Below, piece after piece: positions 18,568 to 27,280 of a stretch of DNA of 64,000 bases (its first letter is position 1; the number at the start of each line of letters is the position of its first letter). The notes beneath the pieces were generated by a model. That model was given only the letters and a program-made list of their open reading frames with translations. It searched no databases and had not been told where the DNA came from. The translations under genes were made by a program, and so were the position numbers. Source of the DNA: Paraburkholderia bannensis (GTDB taxonomy: Bacteria; Pseudomonadota; Gammaproteobacteria; Burkholderiales; Burkholderiaceae); assembly GCF_014200455.1 (NCBI RefSeq), contig NZ_JACHBW010000009.1:186001-250000 (forward strand). The letters run 5' to 3'.

Positions 18568-19226
18568 GCCGCACGCTCGCACAGCAAGCGCAAGACACCG
18601 CGCAGCTCACGCTGCTGCGTGGCGCTGACCTGGTGGCGTCGCCGTGGAAGAACGGCGGCGGCGTCACGCGCGAGATCGCGCTTGGGCCTGGCGCTGACGG
18701 CTCGCCTGAGGCATTCGCGTGGCGCGTGAGCGTCGCCGATGTCGCCCAGCCCGGGCCGTTTTCGCGTTTCGAAGGCGTGGCGCGCACCCTCGTGCTGCTC
18801 GAAGGGGCGGGCATGGTGCTCGATGAAGCTTGCGCACACGCACGTACGCACACGCTGGCAAAGGTGCTGGACGTCGCGCGTTTCGATGGCGAAGCGCCGA
18901 TTTCCGCGCGGCTGATCGACGGTCCTACGCGCGACTTTAATCTGATGGTGCGTCGTGATGTTGCGCGCGCAACGTTCGAGATCTGGCGTGAAGGCGCGCG
19001 GCGCGACGTGGAAGCCGAAACCGTGCTGCTGTACTGCGCGGCTGGCGCTGCGAATGCGAGTGTGAACTTGAACGTGAATGTGAGCGTGAATGGCGGCGAA
19101 CACGTTACGCTGGCGGTTGGCGACACCTTGCGCATCGACACGAAGGACACTGCACGCAGCGTGCGCATCGAGACAGAAGGCGAGGGCGCATTGCTCGCCA
19201 TCGCTTTGGAGTCCATCAAGCCATGA
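18564..19226 (+). CDS. hutD: HutD family protein
   Basis: The 220-residue protein has the HutD features: an early PWKNGGGVTREIAL motif, FAWRVSVADV, FSRFEGVARTLVLLEGAGM and DFNLMVRRD. HutD is a cupin-like bicupin encoded in many hut operons. It is thought to bind a pathway intermediate and limit histidine breakdown, and no catalytic reaction is established. It overlaps hutU and hutI by ATGA, so translation is coupled. A stretch near residue 160 is rich in Asn-Val repeats encoded by a degenerate repeated hexamer, which looks like a local expansion. Confidence 0.93.
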   Translation: MSRTLAQQAQDTAQLTLLRGADLVASPWKNGGGVTREIALGPGADGSPEAFAWRVSVADVAQPGPFSRFEGVARTLVLLEGAGMVLDEACAHARTHTLAKVLDVARFDGEAPISARLIDGPTRDFNLMVRRDVARATFEIWREGARRDVEAETVLLYCAAGAANASVNLNVNVSVNGGEHVTLAVGDTLRIDTKDTARSVRIETEGEGALLAIALESIKP

Positions 19227-20446
19227 ACCAGACCGTCTGGCATCACCTGAATCTGTGCGCGCAGGGCGACCCGCGCGACACCCTCGAAAACGCAGCGATT
19301 GCCGTGCAAGACGGCACGATTGCCTGGATGGGCGCGGCTTCGGCGCTGCCGCCCCAATTCGCGCAATGGCCACGCGAAGACCTTCAGGGCGCGTGGGTGA
19401 CGCCTGGCCTCGTCGACTGCCATACGCACCTCGTCTACGGTGGTCAGCGTGCAGATGAGTTCGCGCAGCGCCTGGCCGGCGTGAGCTATGAAGAGATCGC
19501 GCGCAATGGCGGCGGCATCGTCTCGACGGTACGCGCCACGCGCGCCGCGAGCGAGGCGTCGCTGTTCGCGCAATCGGCGGCGCGTCTCGAACCGCTACTC
19601 GCCGAAGGCGTGACAGCGGTCGAAATCAAGTCGGGCTACGGCCTCGAACTCGACGCGGAGCGCAAGATGCTGCGCGTCGCGCGCCAGTTGGGCGAGCGTT
19701 ACGCGGTCACGGTGCGCACGACCTTCCTTGGCGCGCACGCCTTGCCGCCCGAATACGCGGGCCGCGCCGACGCCTATATCGACGAAGTCTGCGAACGCAT
19801 GCTGCCCGCGCTGGCCGATGAAGGCCTCGTGGATGCGGTCGACGTATTCTGCGAGCGCATCGGCTTCTCGATTGCGCAGAGCGAGCGCGTATTCGAAGCC
19901 GCAGCGCGCCGTAATCTGCCGGTCAAGATGCACGCCGAGCAACTGTCGAATAGCGGCGGCGCGGCGCTCGCAGCGCGATACAACGCGCTGTCGTCCGATC
20001 ACCTCGAATTTCTCGATGAAGCCGGCGTGGCCGCGATGAAGGAAGCGGGCAGCGTCGCCGTGCTGCTACCGGGCGCGTACTACTTCATCCGCGAAACGCA
20101 GCTGCCGCCGCTCGATCTGCTGCGCCGCTACGAAGTGCCGATTGCGATCTCGACCGACAGCAATCCGGGCACTTCGCCCGCCACCTCGCTGCTGCTCATG
20201 ATGAACATGGCGACCACGCTGTTCCGCATGACGGTGCCCGAAGTGCTGCAAGGCGTCACGCAGCACGCGGCGCGCGCTTTCGGCGACGCGCAGAATCACG
20301 GTACGCTGGCCGTGGGCCGTCCCGCCGATTTCGCGGTGTGGCAGGTGCAGTCGCTCGCCGAACTCGCTTACTGGATTGGCCGCCCGCTTTGCACGCGCGT
20401 CGTGCGCGGCGGCAAGACCGTCTTCGATCGTCCCTTGACCGCATGA
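19223..20446 (+). CDS. hutI: Imidazolonepropionase
   Basis: The 407-residue amidohydrolase-superfamily enzyme has the metal-binding HxH in VDCHTHLVYGG, the family sequence GVTAVEIKSGYGLELDAE, a KMHAEQLSNSGGAALAA segment with the second His, and the Asp in ISTDSNPGTSP. It opens the imidazolone ring to give N-formimino-L-glutamate. It overlaps hutD upstream and hutF downstream by four bases each. Length and motifs are typical and nothing appears missing. Confidence 0.97.
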   Translation: MNQTVWHHLNLCAQGDPRDTLENAAIAVQDGTIAWMGAASALPPQFAQWPREDLQGAWVTPGLVDCHTHLVYGGQRADEFAQRLAGVSYEEIARNGGGIVSTVRATRAASEASLFAQSAARLEPLLAEGVTAVEIKSGYGLELDAERKMLRVARQLGERYAVTVRTTFLGAHALPPEYAGRADAYIDEVCERMLPALADEGLVDAVDVFCERIGFSIAQSERVFEAAARRNLPVKMHAEQLSNSGGAALAARYNALSSDHLEFLDEAGVAAMKEAGSVAVLLPGAYYFIRETQLPPLDLLRRYEVPIAISTDSNPGTSPATSLLLMMNMATTLFRMTVPEVLQGVTQHAARAFGDAQNHGTLAVGRPADFAVWQVQSLAELAYWIGRPLCTRVVRGGKTVFDRPLTA

Positions 20447-21861
20447 ATCACGTCACGAACATGAATGCCACTTCCCGCGCGTTGTTCGCCGCGCAAGCCT
20501 GGTTGCCGCAAGGCTGGCGGCGCAACGTGCTGCTCGAATGGGACAGCGCGGGCACGCTGCTGCGTGTGCAGGCCGATCTCGAAGCCGCACCGGCAGGCGT
20601 TGCAAAAGCAGCGGGTCCAGTCATGCCAGGGATGCCTAATCTTCACTCGCACGCCTTCCAACGTGCGATGGCGGGGCTGACCGAATACCGTGCTAACCCC
20701 ACCGACAGTTTCTGGAGCTGGCGCGACCTGATGTACCGTTTCGCCGCGCGCATCACGCCCGACGATCTGGGGGCGGTCGCGCGCTGGCTCTACGTGGAAA
20801 TGCTCAAGGCGGGCTACACGTCGGTTTGCGAATTCCATTACGTGCATCACGCGCAAGATGGGCAGCGCTACGCCGATCCGGCGGAACTTGCGCAACGCGT
20901 TGTCGATGCCGCGAGCGAGACGGGTGTCGGCATGACGATGCTGCCGGTGCTCTATCAGTACAGCGGTTTCGGCGCGCGCGCCCCGCGCGACGACCAGCGC
21001 CGATTCATCAATACACCGGGGCAGTTGCTGGGCATCGTGGAAGGTTTGCGCGGCGCGCGGCCCGAGCATGGCGCATTGCGTTACGGCGTCGCGCCGCATT
21101 CGTTGCGGGCGGTGTCGCAGGCGTCCTTGCGCGAACTGGTGGGCGGGCTCGATGCGATGTCGCCGGGCGCGCCCGTGCATATCCATATCGCCGAACAAAC
21201 CGCCGAAGTCGATGCCTGCATGGAGACAGAAGGCGCGCGGCCGGTGCAATGGCTGCTCGACCGTTTCGACGTCGATTCGCGCTGGTGCCTGGTTCACGCC
21301 ACGCATGTCGATGATAAGGAAACCCAGGCATTGGCGCGCAGTGGCGCGGTGGCGGGCTTGTGTCTGACCACCGAAGCCAATCTGGGCGACGGCATCTTCC
21401 CGGCGCACGACTATCTCGCGGCCAATGGCGTATTTGGCGTGGGCTCGGACAGCCATATCGGCGTGGATTGGCGCGCGGAGTTGCGTCTGCTCGAATACGG
21501 CCAGCGTCTGCTGCGCCGCGAGCGCAACGTGCTGGCCGCGCCTGAGCAGCCCAATGTCGCGGACCGCCTGTTTGGCGCGGCGCTGGCGGGCGGTGCGCGC
21601 GCGACAGGCAGGCAGGTGGGCGCACTGGAAGCGGGCGCTCGCGCGGACTGGATCGTGCTCGATCCGCAGCATCCCGATCTGGCGGAAAAGACGCCGCAAA
21701 GCTGGCTCTCGTCGGTCGTGTTCTGCGAACATGGCGAAACGCCGGTGCTCGACGTCTACACGGGCGGCGAGAAAGTCGTGGAAGGGCGCCGCCATCGCGA
21801 CGAAGCGCGTCTGTACGCGGACTATCGCGCGGCGCTCGCGCGCCTGCTGGCCGATGCCTGA
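20443..21861 (+). CDS. hutF: Formimidoylglutamate deiminase
   Basis: The product of about 472 residues starts at the ATG that overlaps the hutI stop. It shows the amidohydrolase pattern with LHSHAFQRAMAGL (metal HxH), HIHIAEQTAEVDAC and LVHATHVDD histidines, and a GVGSDSHIGVD aspartate. HutF removes ammonia from N-formimino-L-glutamate to give N-formyl-L-glutamate. Together with HutG this marks the five-step histidine pathway, rather than the HutG formiminoglutamase route to formamide. The gene is followed by hutG after 27 bases. Confidence 0.95.
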   Translation: MNHVTNMNATSRALFAAQAWLPQGWRRNVLLEWDSAGTLLRVQADLEAAPAGVAKAAGPVMPGMPNLHSHAFQRAMAGLTEYRANPTDSFWSWRDLMYRFAARITPDDLGAVARWLYVEMLKAGYTSVCEFHYVHHAQDGQRYADPAELAQRVVDAASETGVGMTMLPVLYQYSGFGARAPRDDQRRFINTPGQLLGIVEGLRGARPEHGALRYGVAPHSLRAVSQASLRELVGGLDAMSPGAPVHIHIAEQTAEVDACMETEGARPVQWLLDRFDVDSRWCLVHATHVDDKETQALARSGAVAGLCLTTEANLGDGIFPAHDYLAANGVFGVGSDSHIGVDWRAELRLLEYGQRLLRRERNVLAAPEQPNVADRLFGAALAGGARATGRQVGALEAGARADWIVLDPQHPDLAEKTPQSWLSSVVFCEHGETPVLDVYTGGEKVVEGRRHRDEARLYADYRAALARLLADA

Positions 21862-21888
21862 ATAACGAACGGACCAACGGACCGACTC

Positions 21889-22695
21889 ATGACCGATCTC
21901 TACACCCTCGATCGCGGCGATGCACCGCTAGTTATTTCGATCCCGCATCTGGGCACGGCGATCCCCGAAGCGCTGCGCAGCCAGTACACCGACCTCGCGC
22001 TGACGCTCGCCGATACCGACTGGCATCTCGATCGCCTCTACGCCTTTGCGAAGTCGCTGGGCGCGACCATGCTGGGCGCGCGCGTTTCGCGCTATGTGAT
22101 CGACCTGAACCGGCCACCCAACGACGAGAGCCTCTATCCGGGCCAGACCACGACGTCGTTGTGCCCAACGGAAACGTTTCGCGGCGAGCCGATTTATCGG
22201 CAAGGCTGTGAGCCCGATGCGGCGCAGCGTCAGGCCCGCGTCGAAGCGTACTGGCAACCGTATCACCAGACGCTGCGCGCCGAATTGCAGCGTCTGCGCA
22301 GCCGCCATGCGAATGTGCTGCTATGGGAAGCGCATTCCATCGCAAGCGTGCTGCCGCGGCTCTTCGACGACAAGCTGCCGGATCTGAATATCGGCACCCA
22401 GGAGGGCCGCACGACGCACGCAACGGTGCAGGCACGCGCCGAACAGGCCGCCGCCGATAGCGGCTATACGTGGGTCGCGAACGGGCGTTTCAAGGGCGGC
22501 TATATCACGCGCCACTTCGGCGCGCCGCAAGACGGCGTGCATGCCATTCAGCTTGAAATGTGCCAGTCGACCTATATGAACGAGCACGCGCCGTTCGACT
22601 ACGCACCGGCGCTGGCGGAGCGCGTCGAGCCGGTATTGCGCAAGATGGTGGGCGGCGCGCTGGAAGCCATTCAGGCGCTCAATGCATCGGCCTGA
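21889..22695 (+). CDS. hutG: N-formylglutamate deformylase
   Basis: This 268-residue protein belongs to the N-formylglutamate amidohydrolase family. Conserved segments include PLVISIPHLGTAIPEALRS, the DLNRPPNDESLYPG loop, VLLWEAHSI, and a late GGYITRHFGAPQDGVHAIQ. It splits N-formyl-L-glutamate into glutamate and formate, the last step of the pathway encoded by this operon. It is the final gene before a strong terminator. Confidence 0.95.
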   Translation: MTDLYTLDRGDAPLVISIPHLGTAIPEALRSQYTDLALTLADTDWHLDRLYAFAKSLGATMLGARVSRYVIDLNRPPNDESLYPGQTTTSLCPTETFRGEPIYRQGCEPDAAQRQARVEAYWQPYHQTLRAELQRLRSRHANVLLWEAHSIASVLPRLFDDKLPDLNIGTQEGRTTHATVQARAEQAAADSGYTWVANGRFKGGYITRHFGAPQDGVHAIQLEMCQSTYMNEHAPFDYAPALAERVEPVLRKMVGGALEAIQALNASA

Positions 22696-22722
22696 TCTTC
22701 CATCGTTAAGTTAATCCGAATG

Positions 22723-22755
22723 AAAGGGCTCTGGATAAATGATCCAGAGCCCTTT
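22723..22755. terminator. Bidirectional intrinsic terminator after hutG
   Basis: A perfect 14-base stem (22723-22736 with 22742-22755) with a 5-base loop is followed by a T-rich tail on the plus strand and preceded by an A-rich tract, so it works in both directions. It separates hutG from the convergent porin gene. Confidence 0.88.
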
Positions 22756-22759
22756 TCTT

Positions 22760-23779
22760 TTAGAAGCGGTGAACGATGCCAAGCTGCACGCCGCGCGCAT
22801 TGGCGCCAGCACAAGCAAGCGGCAAGCCAGCGTTAGCTGCGCCCGCGAGTGTATAGGCCGCTTCGTTGCGGTTGCGCAGGAAGGACAACGCGCCGTAGAG
22901 ATTCGTGGTTTTGGACAGATCGTATTCGTACATCAGGCCCAACTGGTCTGCGTTATTGCCTTGCGAAGTCCGGTCGCGCAGCATCGCGTAGCCGAATGCG
23001 AGCGTGTTGGTTGCGTTGAACTGATATTTGACCGAAAGCCCCGACGTATAGGCGTTGAGCGCTAGATCGGGCCACTTCATGTCAGAGTAGCCGCCGAATA
23101 GCGTGGCCTGGCCGATTGCGTACGAAACGCCGGCCATGAGCGTGCGATTGGTCGCGCTGCCGGCGCTGTCCTTGAGCCACTGTCCGGCCACGAATGCGTT
23201 GATAGGGCCGTGTTCATAGGTCAGGTCGAATTGCTGGCTGGAGCCTGCCGCGCGCAATCCGCCCGCATTGCCGAAGCCCAGATACACACCGGCCTGCAAG
23301 CCTGCGAATTCGGGTGTCACGTAAGACACGGTGTTGCTGGTGCGAATGGAGAACACCGTGAGGTTGTCCATGCCCGAAGCCTGGGTGACGCCGCCGAATG
23401 CATCCTGGCCGCCCTGGTCGTTGAACAGCGGTGAATTCTGCCTGCCCACGCGCACTTCGCCCCAATGGCCCGCAAGGCCGACCCACGCCTGACGGTCGAA
23501 CAGGGAGCCGCTAGTGGCGAGCGTGCCGTCGGTCGGGTTGAATCCATTCTCAAGGACAAAGGAGAGCGTCTGGCCGCCGCCCAGATCTTCCTTGCCCTTC
23601 AGGCCGAAGCGGCTGCCCCATTGGCCGCTGGAACCCAGCGCAGCGGTGTATCCGTTACCGGTGTTGACGTATTGTGCGAATTCGTCGATCAGGCCATAGA
23701 ACGTCACGCCGTCCTGGGCTTGGGCGCCCTGGGTGAGCAGCGCGAGAGCGGTGGCACTGAGGGATACGGTCTTTTTCAT
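22760..23779 (-). CDS. Trimeric outer-membrane porin, Omp32-type
   Basis: The 339-residue product has a signal peptide (MKKTVSLSATALALLTQGAQAQ). Typical betaproteobacterial porin segments follow: GVTFYGLIDEF at the start, SRFGLKGKEDLGGGQTLSF, RQAWVGLAGHWGEVRVGRQ, and a final strand ending in His-Arg-Phe. It forms a 16-stranded channel for small, mostly anionic solutes. It lies 137 bases downstream of the NCS1 permease gene on the same strand and may be cotranscribed with it under HutC control. That would make it a possible histidine or urocanate entry channel, but this is inference. No clear ribosome-binding site is seen. Confidence 0.92.
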   Translation of the reverse strand: MKKTVSLSATALALLTQGAQAQDGVTFYGLIDEFAQYVNTGNGYTAALGSSGQWGSRFGLKGKEDLGGGQTLSFVLENGFNPTDGTLATSGSLFDRQAWVGLAGHWGEVRVGRQNSPLFNDQGGQDAFGGVTQASGMDNLTVFSIRTSNTVSYVTPEFAGLQAGVYLGFGNAGGLRAAGSSQQFDLTYEHGPINAFVAGQWLKDSAGSATNRTLMAGVSYAIGQATLFGGYSDMKWPDLALNAYTSGLSVKYQFNATNTLAFGYAMLRDRTSQGNNADQLGLMYEYDLSKTTNLYGALSFLRNRNEAAYTLAGAANAGLPLACAGANARGVQLGIVHRF

Positions 23780-23916
23780 TATCAGTACAACTATTTATTG
23801 GAAAGAAAAGGATAAGCGCGCGAGTCGTCAGACTCGCGCGGGTGGCCAGCAAAGAGGGAACGGAAGGCGGCGCTTTCAGAAGCGCCCAGGCGTCAACCCA
23901 GACTTCAATCCAGACG

Positions 23917-25350
23917 TCAATCGCGCTCGACGGGCAGGATCAGGCGATCCGGCATGGTCTGCGGGGCGCGCCGCATGGTGACGTAGTAGATCACGCCGGG
24001 GACGATGAGGCCGAGAATCCAGGAGATATCGGTGCCGCCCAGCGCATCCACGAACGGACCCGTATAAAAGCTCGTGGAAATAAAGGGCATCTGCACGAGC
24101 ACGCCAAGCACGTAGATCCCGATGGCCTTTGCATTCCAGCGGCCATAACGGCCATCAGGATCGGAAAGCGCGGGCACGTCATAGCGCGATTGCGTAAAGC
24201 AGTAGTAATCGACCAGATTGATCGCACTCCACGGCGTGAAAAACGCCAGCAGGAACAGGATGAAAGCGGTGAATTCCTTGAGGAAGGAATGACGGCCAGC
24301 CAGCGCCACGAGCGTCGACAATCCCACCATGCCGATGATGTAGATGAAACGGTGGCGCGTGGAGATCGCACGCCTGGCGCGAAACGCGCTTACGACCGTG
24401 GCCATCGACATGAAACTGCCGTAGGCGTTGAGCGTGGTGACAGTCAGTTTGCCGAATGCGATGCTGAAATAGAGCATGGCCGCGACCGCGCCGCTCGCCC
24501 CAAGACCGACGATATACGCCACTTCGTGATGGGCGAATTCGTGACCGGCGAGCGCGGCGGCGAATACGCCGAACACCATCGACGCCTGTGCGCCCAGTAC
24601 CGAACCCAGACCCACCGCGAGAAAGGTTTTCGCGGGCGAGGTCGAGCGCGGCAGATAGCGCGAATAATCCGCTACATAAGGGCCAAATGCAATTTGCCAT
24701 GAGGCCGAGAGCGACATGGAAAGCAGGAAACTCGCGATCGTGAAATGGCGGTTGGCGAGTAGCGCGCCGATGTCGTGATGCGCGAACAGCTGCGCAAACA
24801 TATAGCAGAACGCCAGCACACCGATCACGCTGGCGATGCGGCCCACGAAGTGGATCGAGCGATAGCCGAGTATCGTCAACACGACGATCAGCGCGGCGAA
24901 CAGGCAGATGCCGGTCGTATCGGAAACCGACAGCAACTGCGCGGTAGCCTGGCCCGCGAGCACGGTGCCGCTCGCCGAAAAGCCCACATACATGAGGCAG
25001 ACCAGCGCGATGGGAATGGCCGCGCCATAGACGCCAAATTGCACCCGGCTGGAGATCATCTGCGGCAGGCCCAGTTGTGGGCCTTGCGCGCCGTGCAGCG
25101 CCATGACAGCGCCGCCAATAAGTTGTCCAATCAACAAGGCGACGAGCGACCAGAACACGTCGCCGCCCAGCACGACAGCGAGCGCGCCCGTGATGATCGC
25201 GGTGACCTGAAGATTGGCGGAGAGCCAGAGCGTGAACTGGCTAAAGAGGCTGCCGTGGCGTTCCGCATCGGGGATATAGTCGATCGAGCGGGATTCCAGC
25301 AGCTTGCGGCCTTCCGGCTCAAGCTTGACGAGGGATTCGGGAATGGCCAC
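23917..25350 (-). CDS. NCS1-family permease, candidate histidine or urocanate transporter
   Basis: The 477-residue membrane protein has about twelve hydrophobic segments and matches the cytosine/purine (NCS1) permease family. It has an N-terminal SIDYIPDAERHGSLFSQFTL and a long run of helices from LWLSANLQVTAIITGAL onward. A GTG start at 25350 is used with GGAG upstream. NCS1 carriers usually import nucleobases, hydantoins or allantoin. A HutC-like operator lies about 70 bases upstream of the start and the hut operon is adjacent, so imidazole compounds (histidine or urocanate) are the likelier substrate here. The family is certain; the substrate is inferred. Confidence 0.88.
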   Translation of the reverse strand: MAIPESLVKLEPEGRKLLESRSIDYIPDAERHGSLFSQFTLWLSANLQVTAIITGALAVVLGGDVFWSLVALLIGQLIGGAVMALHGAQGPQLGLPQMISSRVQFGVYGAAIPIALVCLMYVGFSASGTVLAGQATAQLLSVSDTTGICLFAALIVVLTILGYRSIHFVGRIASVIGVLAFCYMFAQLFAHHDIGALLANRHFTIASFLLSMSLSASWQIAFGPYVADYSRYLPRSTSPAKTFLAVGLGSVLGAQASMVFGVFAAALAGHEFAHHEVAYIVGLGASGAVAAMLYFSIAFGKLTVTTLNAYGSFMSMATVVSAFRARRAISTRHRFIYIIGMVGLSTLVALAGRHSFLKEFTAFILFLLAFFTPWSAINLVDYYCFTQSRYDVPALSDPDGRYGRWNAKAIGIYVLGVLVQMPFISTSFYTGPFVDALGGTDISWILGLIVPGVIYYVTMRRAPQTMPDRLILPVERD

Positions 25351-25417
25351 GTGCGGCTCCGGGAGGTAGGAATTGACATGGCGCCCATGCAGACGAGCGC
25401 TGAGATCCTTGGATCAT

Positions 25418-25431
25418 GTTGTATAGACAAC
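25418..25431 (-). promoter_or_regulatory. HutC-like operator before the NCS1 permease
   Basis: GTTGTATAGACAAC differs at one position from the GTTGTATATACAAC core found before hutU. It lies 68-81 bases upstream of the permease start on the minus strand. It links the permease, and perhaps the porin after it, to the hut regulon. Confidence 0.75.
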
Positions 25432-25537
25432 TTATGCGAAATAGGGGATTACCCGTGCGCACGACCATGTGCAGTCGCATTGTGCGCCGGGTTTCGCATC
25501 GGAAAAAATTGAATGTGGGCGATCCCGGAAGGAGCCG

Positions 25538-27127
25538 CTACAGCAGCCACTCGATAGGCAGAATCGAAAAGAACCAGACCGCCAGGCGTGTGCTCCAGCG
25601 CGAGTTCGGTTCGGTGTCGTAGCGCGTTGTGCCGTCGGCGGTTTGTCGGACCCAGTAGAGCGAGCCGTTCGAATCGAGCTTCGCCTGATAGGCGAGTTGC
25701 GGAACCTGGGTCCAGAATGCCGCTTCGATGCGGCCAGCCAGCACCGGGCTTTCGATCACGAGACCCAGTTCCGTATTCAGGTTGACCGAGCGCGGATCGA
25801 AATTGAGGGAGCCGACGAATACGCGCTGTCCGTCCACGGCGAAAGTTTTTGCGTGCAGACTCGATCCGGAACTGCCGAACACGCCCGGCGCCTGTTCCTT
25901 GCTCGCGCTTGCGCCCGCTGCGCGACGTAGTTCGAACAGTTCCACGCCGCCTTTGAGCAGCGCTTTGCGCCTGCGCGCGTAGCCCGAATGCACGGGCAGT
26001 ACATCGGTCGCTTCGAGCGAGTTCGTCAACACGCGCACCGTGACGCTATTCGCGGCCAGTTGCGTGAAGTACTGCGTGCCGACTTCGCAAGGCACGAAAT
26101 AAGGCGAAACCAGATCGAGTTCGCGCTTCGGTTCGCCGAGGATGTCGCGCAGCTGGTTGAGCACCAACGATTCCGGCGCGGCTTTGCCTTTCGCCTTCGC
26201 GGGGTCGTCGCTTACGAGGCGCGTCGAGGCCCATTCGAGCGTCAGTGTGCCGTCGAGCAGGCGGCGCACATCGGTCTTTTCTTGCAGTGCCGCAATGAAT
26301 GCCGCCCCGGCGGGGTTGGTCTGTACCGCCTGCGCAGCGCGATCGAGCGCTTCGAGTTCCGAAGGTTGGGGCGCCGGCAGGATTTCATGCGCCGGCCATG
26401 CCGAAGCACTCGACCAGTAGCGGTCGAAATCGTGCGCCACGTCGCTCGCCGCGGGGCCGATGGCGAGCACATCGAGATCGGCGAACACGACACCGTCCGT
26501 GGCGCCAAAATACTCGTCGCCGATATTGCGGCCGCCCAGAATCGTCGCGATGCCGTCGGCGGTCAGCGACTTGTTGTGCATGCGCCGGTTAAGGCGCGAA
26601 AAATCAGTAAGGAATCCGATAAATTTAGCGCGACGCACGGCAAATGGATTGAACAGCCGCACCTGGATATTCGGATGCGCATCGAGTGCCGCGAGCGTGG
26701 CGTCGAGCGACGAGGGAATGCCGTTGTCGTCGAGCAGGAGCCGCACGCGTACGCCGCGGTCAGCGGCTTCGCGCAGTGCTTCGAGCAGCAGCGTGCCGGT
26801 GAGGTCGTTGCGCCAGATGTAGTACTGCACATCGAGCGTGCGCTGCGCCGTGCGGACGAGATCGACGCGCGCCGCGAAGGCTTCCAGCGGTTTGGCGAGG
26901 GGATCGATGCCGCTCAGGCCGGGATGCGCCGCGAGCTTGCCTTCGATGGCACGGGCTAGCGGCGTGGTTTGCGCCTCGGAGGCGCTGAGGGCGGTGGACG
27001 TCGTGCGAACGCCCGGAGCAGGGAGCTGGCAGGCCGTGAGCGTGAACGTGAGCGTTAGCGTCAGCGCGCAAAGCAGATCTCGCGTTGAGGTGCGCCTGGC
27101 AACCGGAGAAAAGGGCGATCTTTGCAT
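25538..27127 (-). CDS. Phospholipase D-family lipoprotein, cardiolipin synthase C-like
   Basis: The 529-residue product begins with a signal ending in the lipobox LTAC (Cys33). It has two phospholipase D HKD motifs: HNKSLTADG near residue 184 with GGRNIGDEYF after it, and HAKTFAVDG near residue 425 with GSLNFDPRS after it. An ending like IEWLL and the spacing of the motifs match ClsC-type proteins, which make cardiolipin from phosphatidylglycerol and phosphatidylethanolamine in the envelope. ClsC normally works with an ymdB-like partner, which is not present nearby. A general phosphodiesterase role is possible. Confidence 0.88.
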   Translation of the reverse strand: MQRSPFSPVARRTSTRDLLCALTLTLTFTLTACQLPAPGVRTTSTALSASEAQTTPLARAIEGKLAAHPGLSGIDPLAKPLEAFAARVDLVRTAQRTLDVQYYIWRNDLTGTLLLEALREAADRGVRVRLLLDDNGIPSSLDATLAALDAHPNIQVRLFNPFAVRRAKFIGFLTDFSRLNRRMHNKSLTADGIATILGGRNIGDEYFGATDGVVFADLDVLAIGPAASDVAHDFDRYWSSASAWPAHEILPAPQPSELEALDRAAQAVQTNPAGAAFIAALQEKTDVRRLLDGTLTLEWASTRLVSDDPAKAKGKAAPESLVLNQLRDILGEPKRELDLVSPYFVPCEVGTQYFTQLAANSVTVRVLTNSLEATDVLPVHSGYARRRKALLKGGVELFELRRAAGASASKEQAPGVFGSSGSSLHAKTFAVDGQRVFVGSLNFDPRSVNLNTELGLVIESPVLAGRIEAAFWTQVPQLAYQAKLDSNGSLYWVRQTADGTTRYDTEPNSRWSTRLAVWFFSILPIEWLL

Positions 27128-27280
27128 GGAGCGTCCGCGCGAAGGTTGGCGTTAGCTTACGCGAATGCCCCTGGCGATTGCGCGAGCGTGCGCGCGTCGT
27201 TCGCCCCCGATGAAATACACTAGCTCTTTTGCGTGGGCCGTTCACCGCGCCGTGCACCGACTATTCCAACAGATACCGTC

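Noticed and set aside
16813..18582. 589-codon antisense frame opposite hutU
   Set aside because: Fully opposite a well-conserved urocanate hydratase; no recognisable domains.
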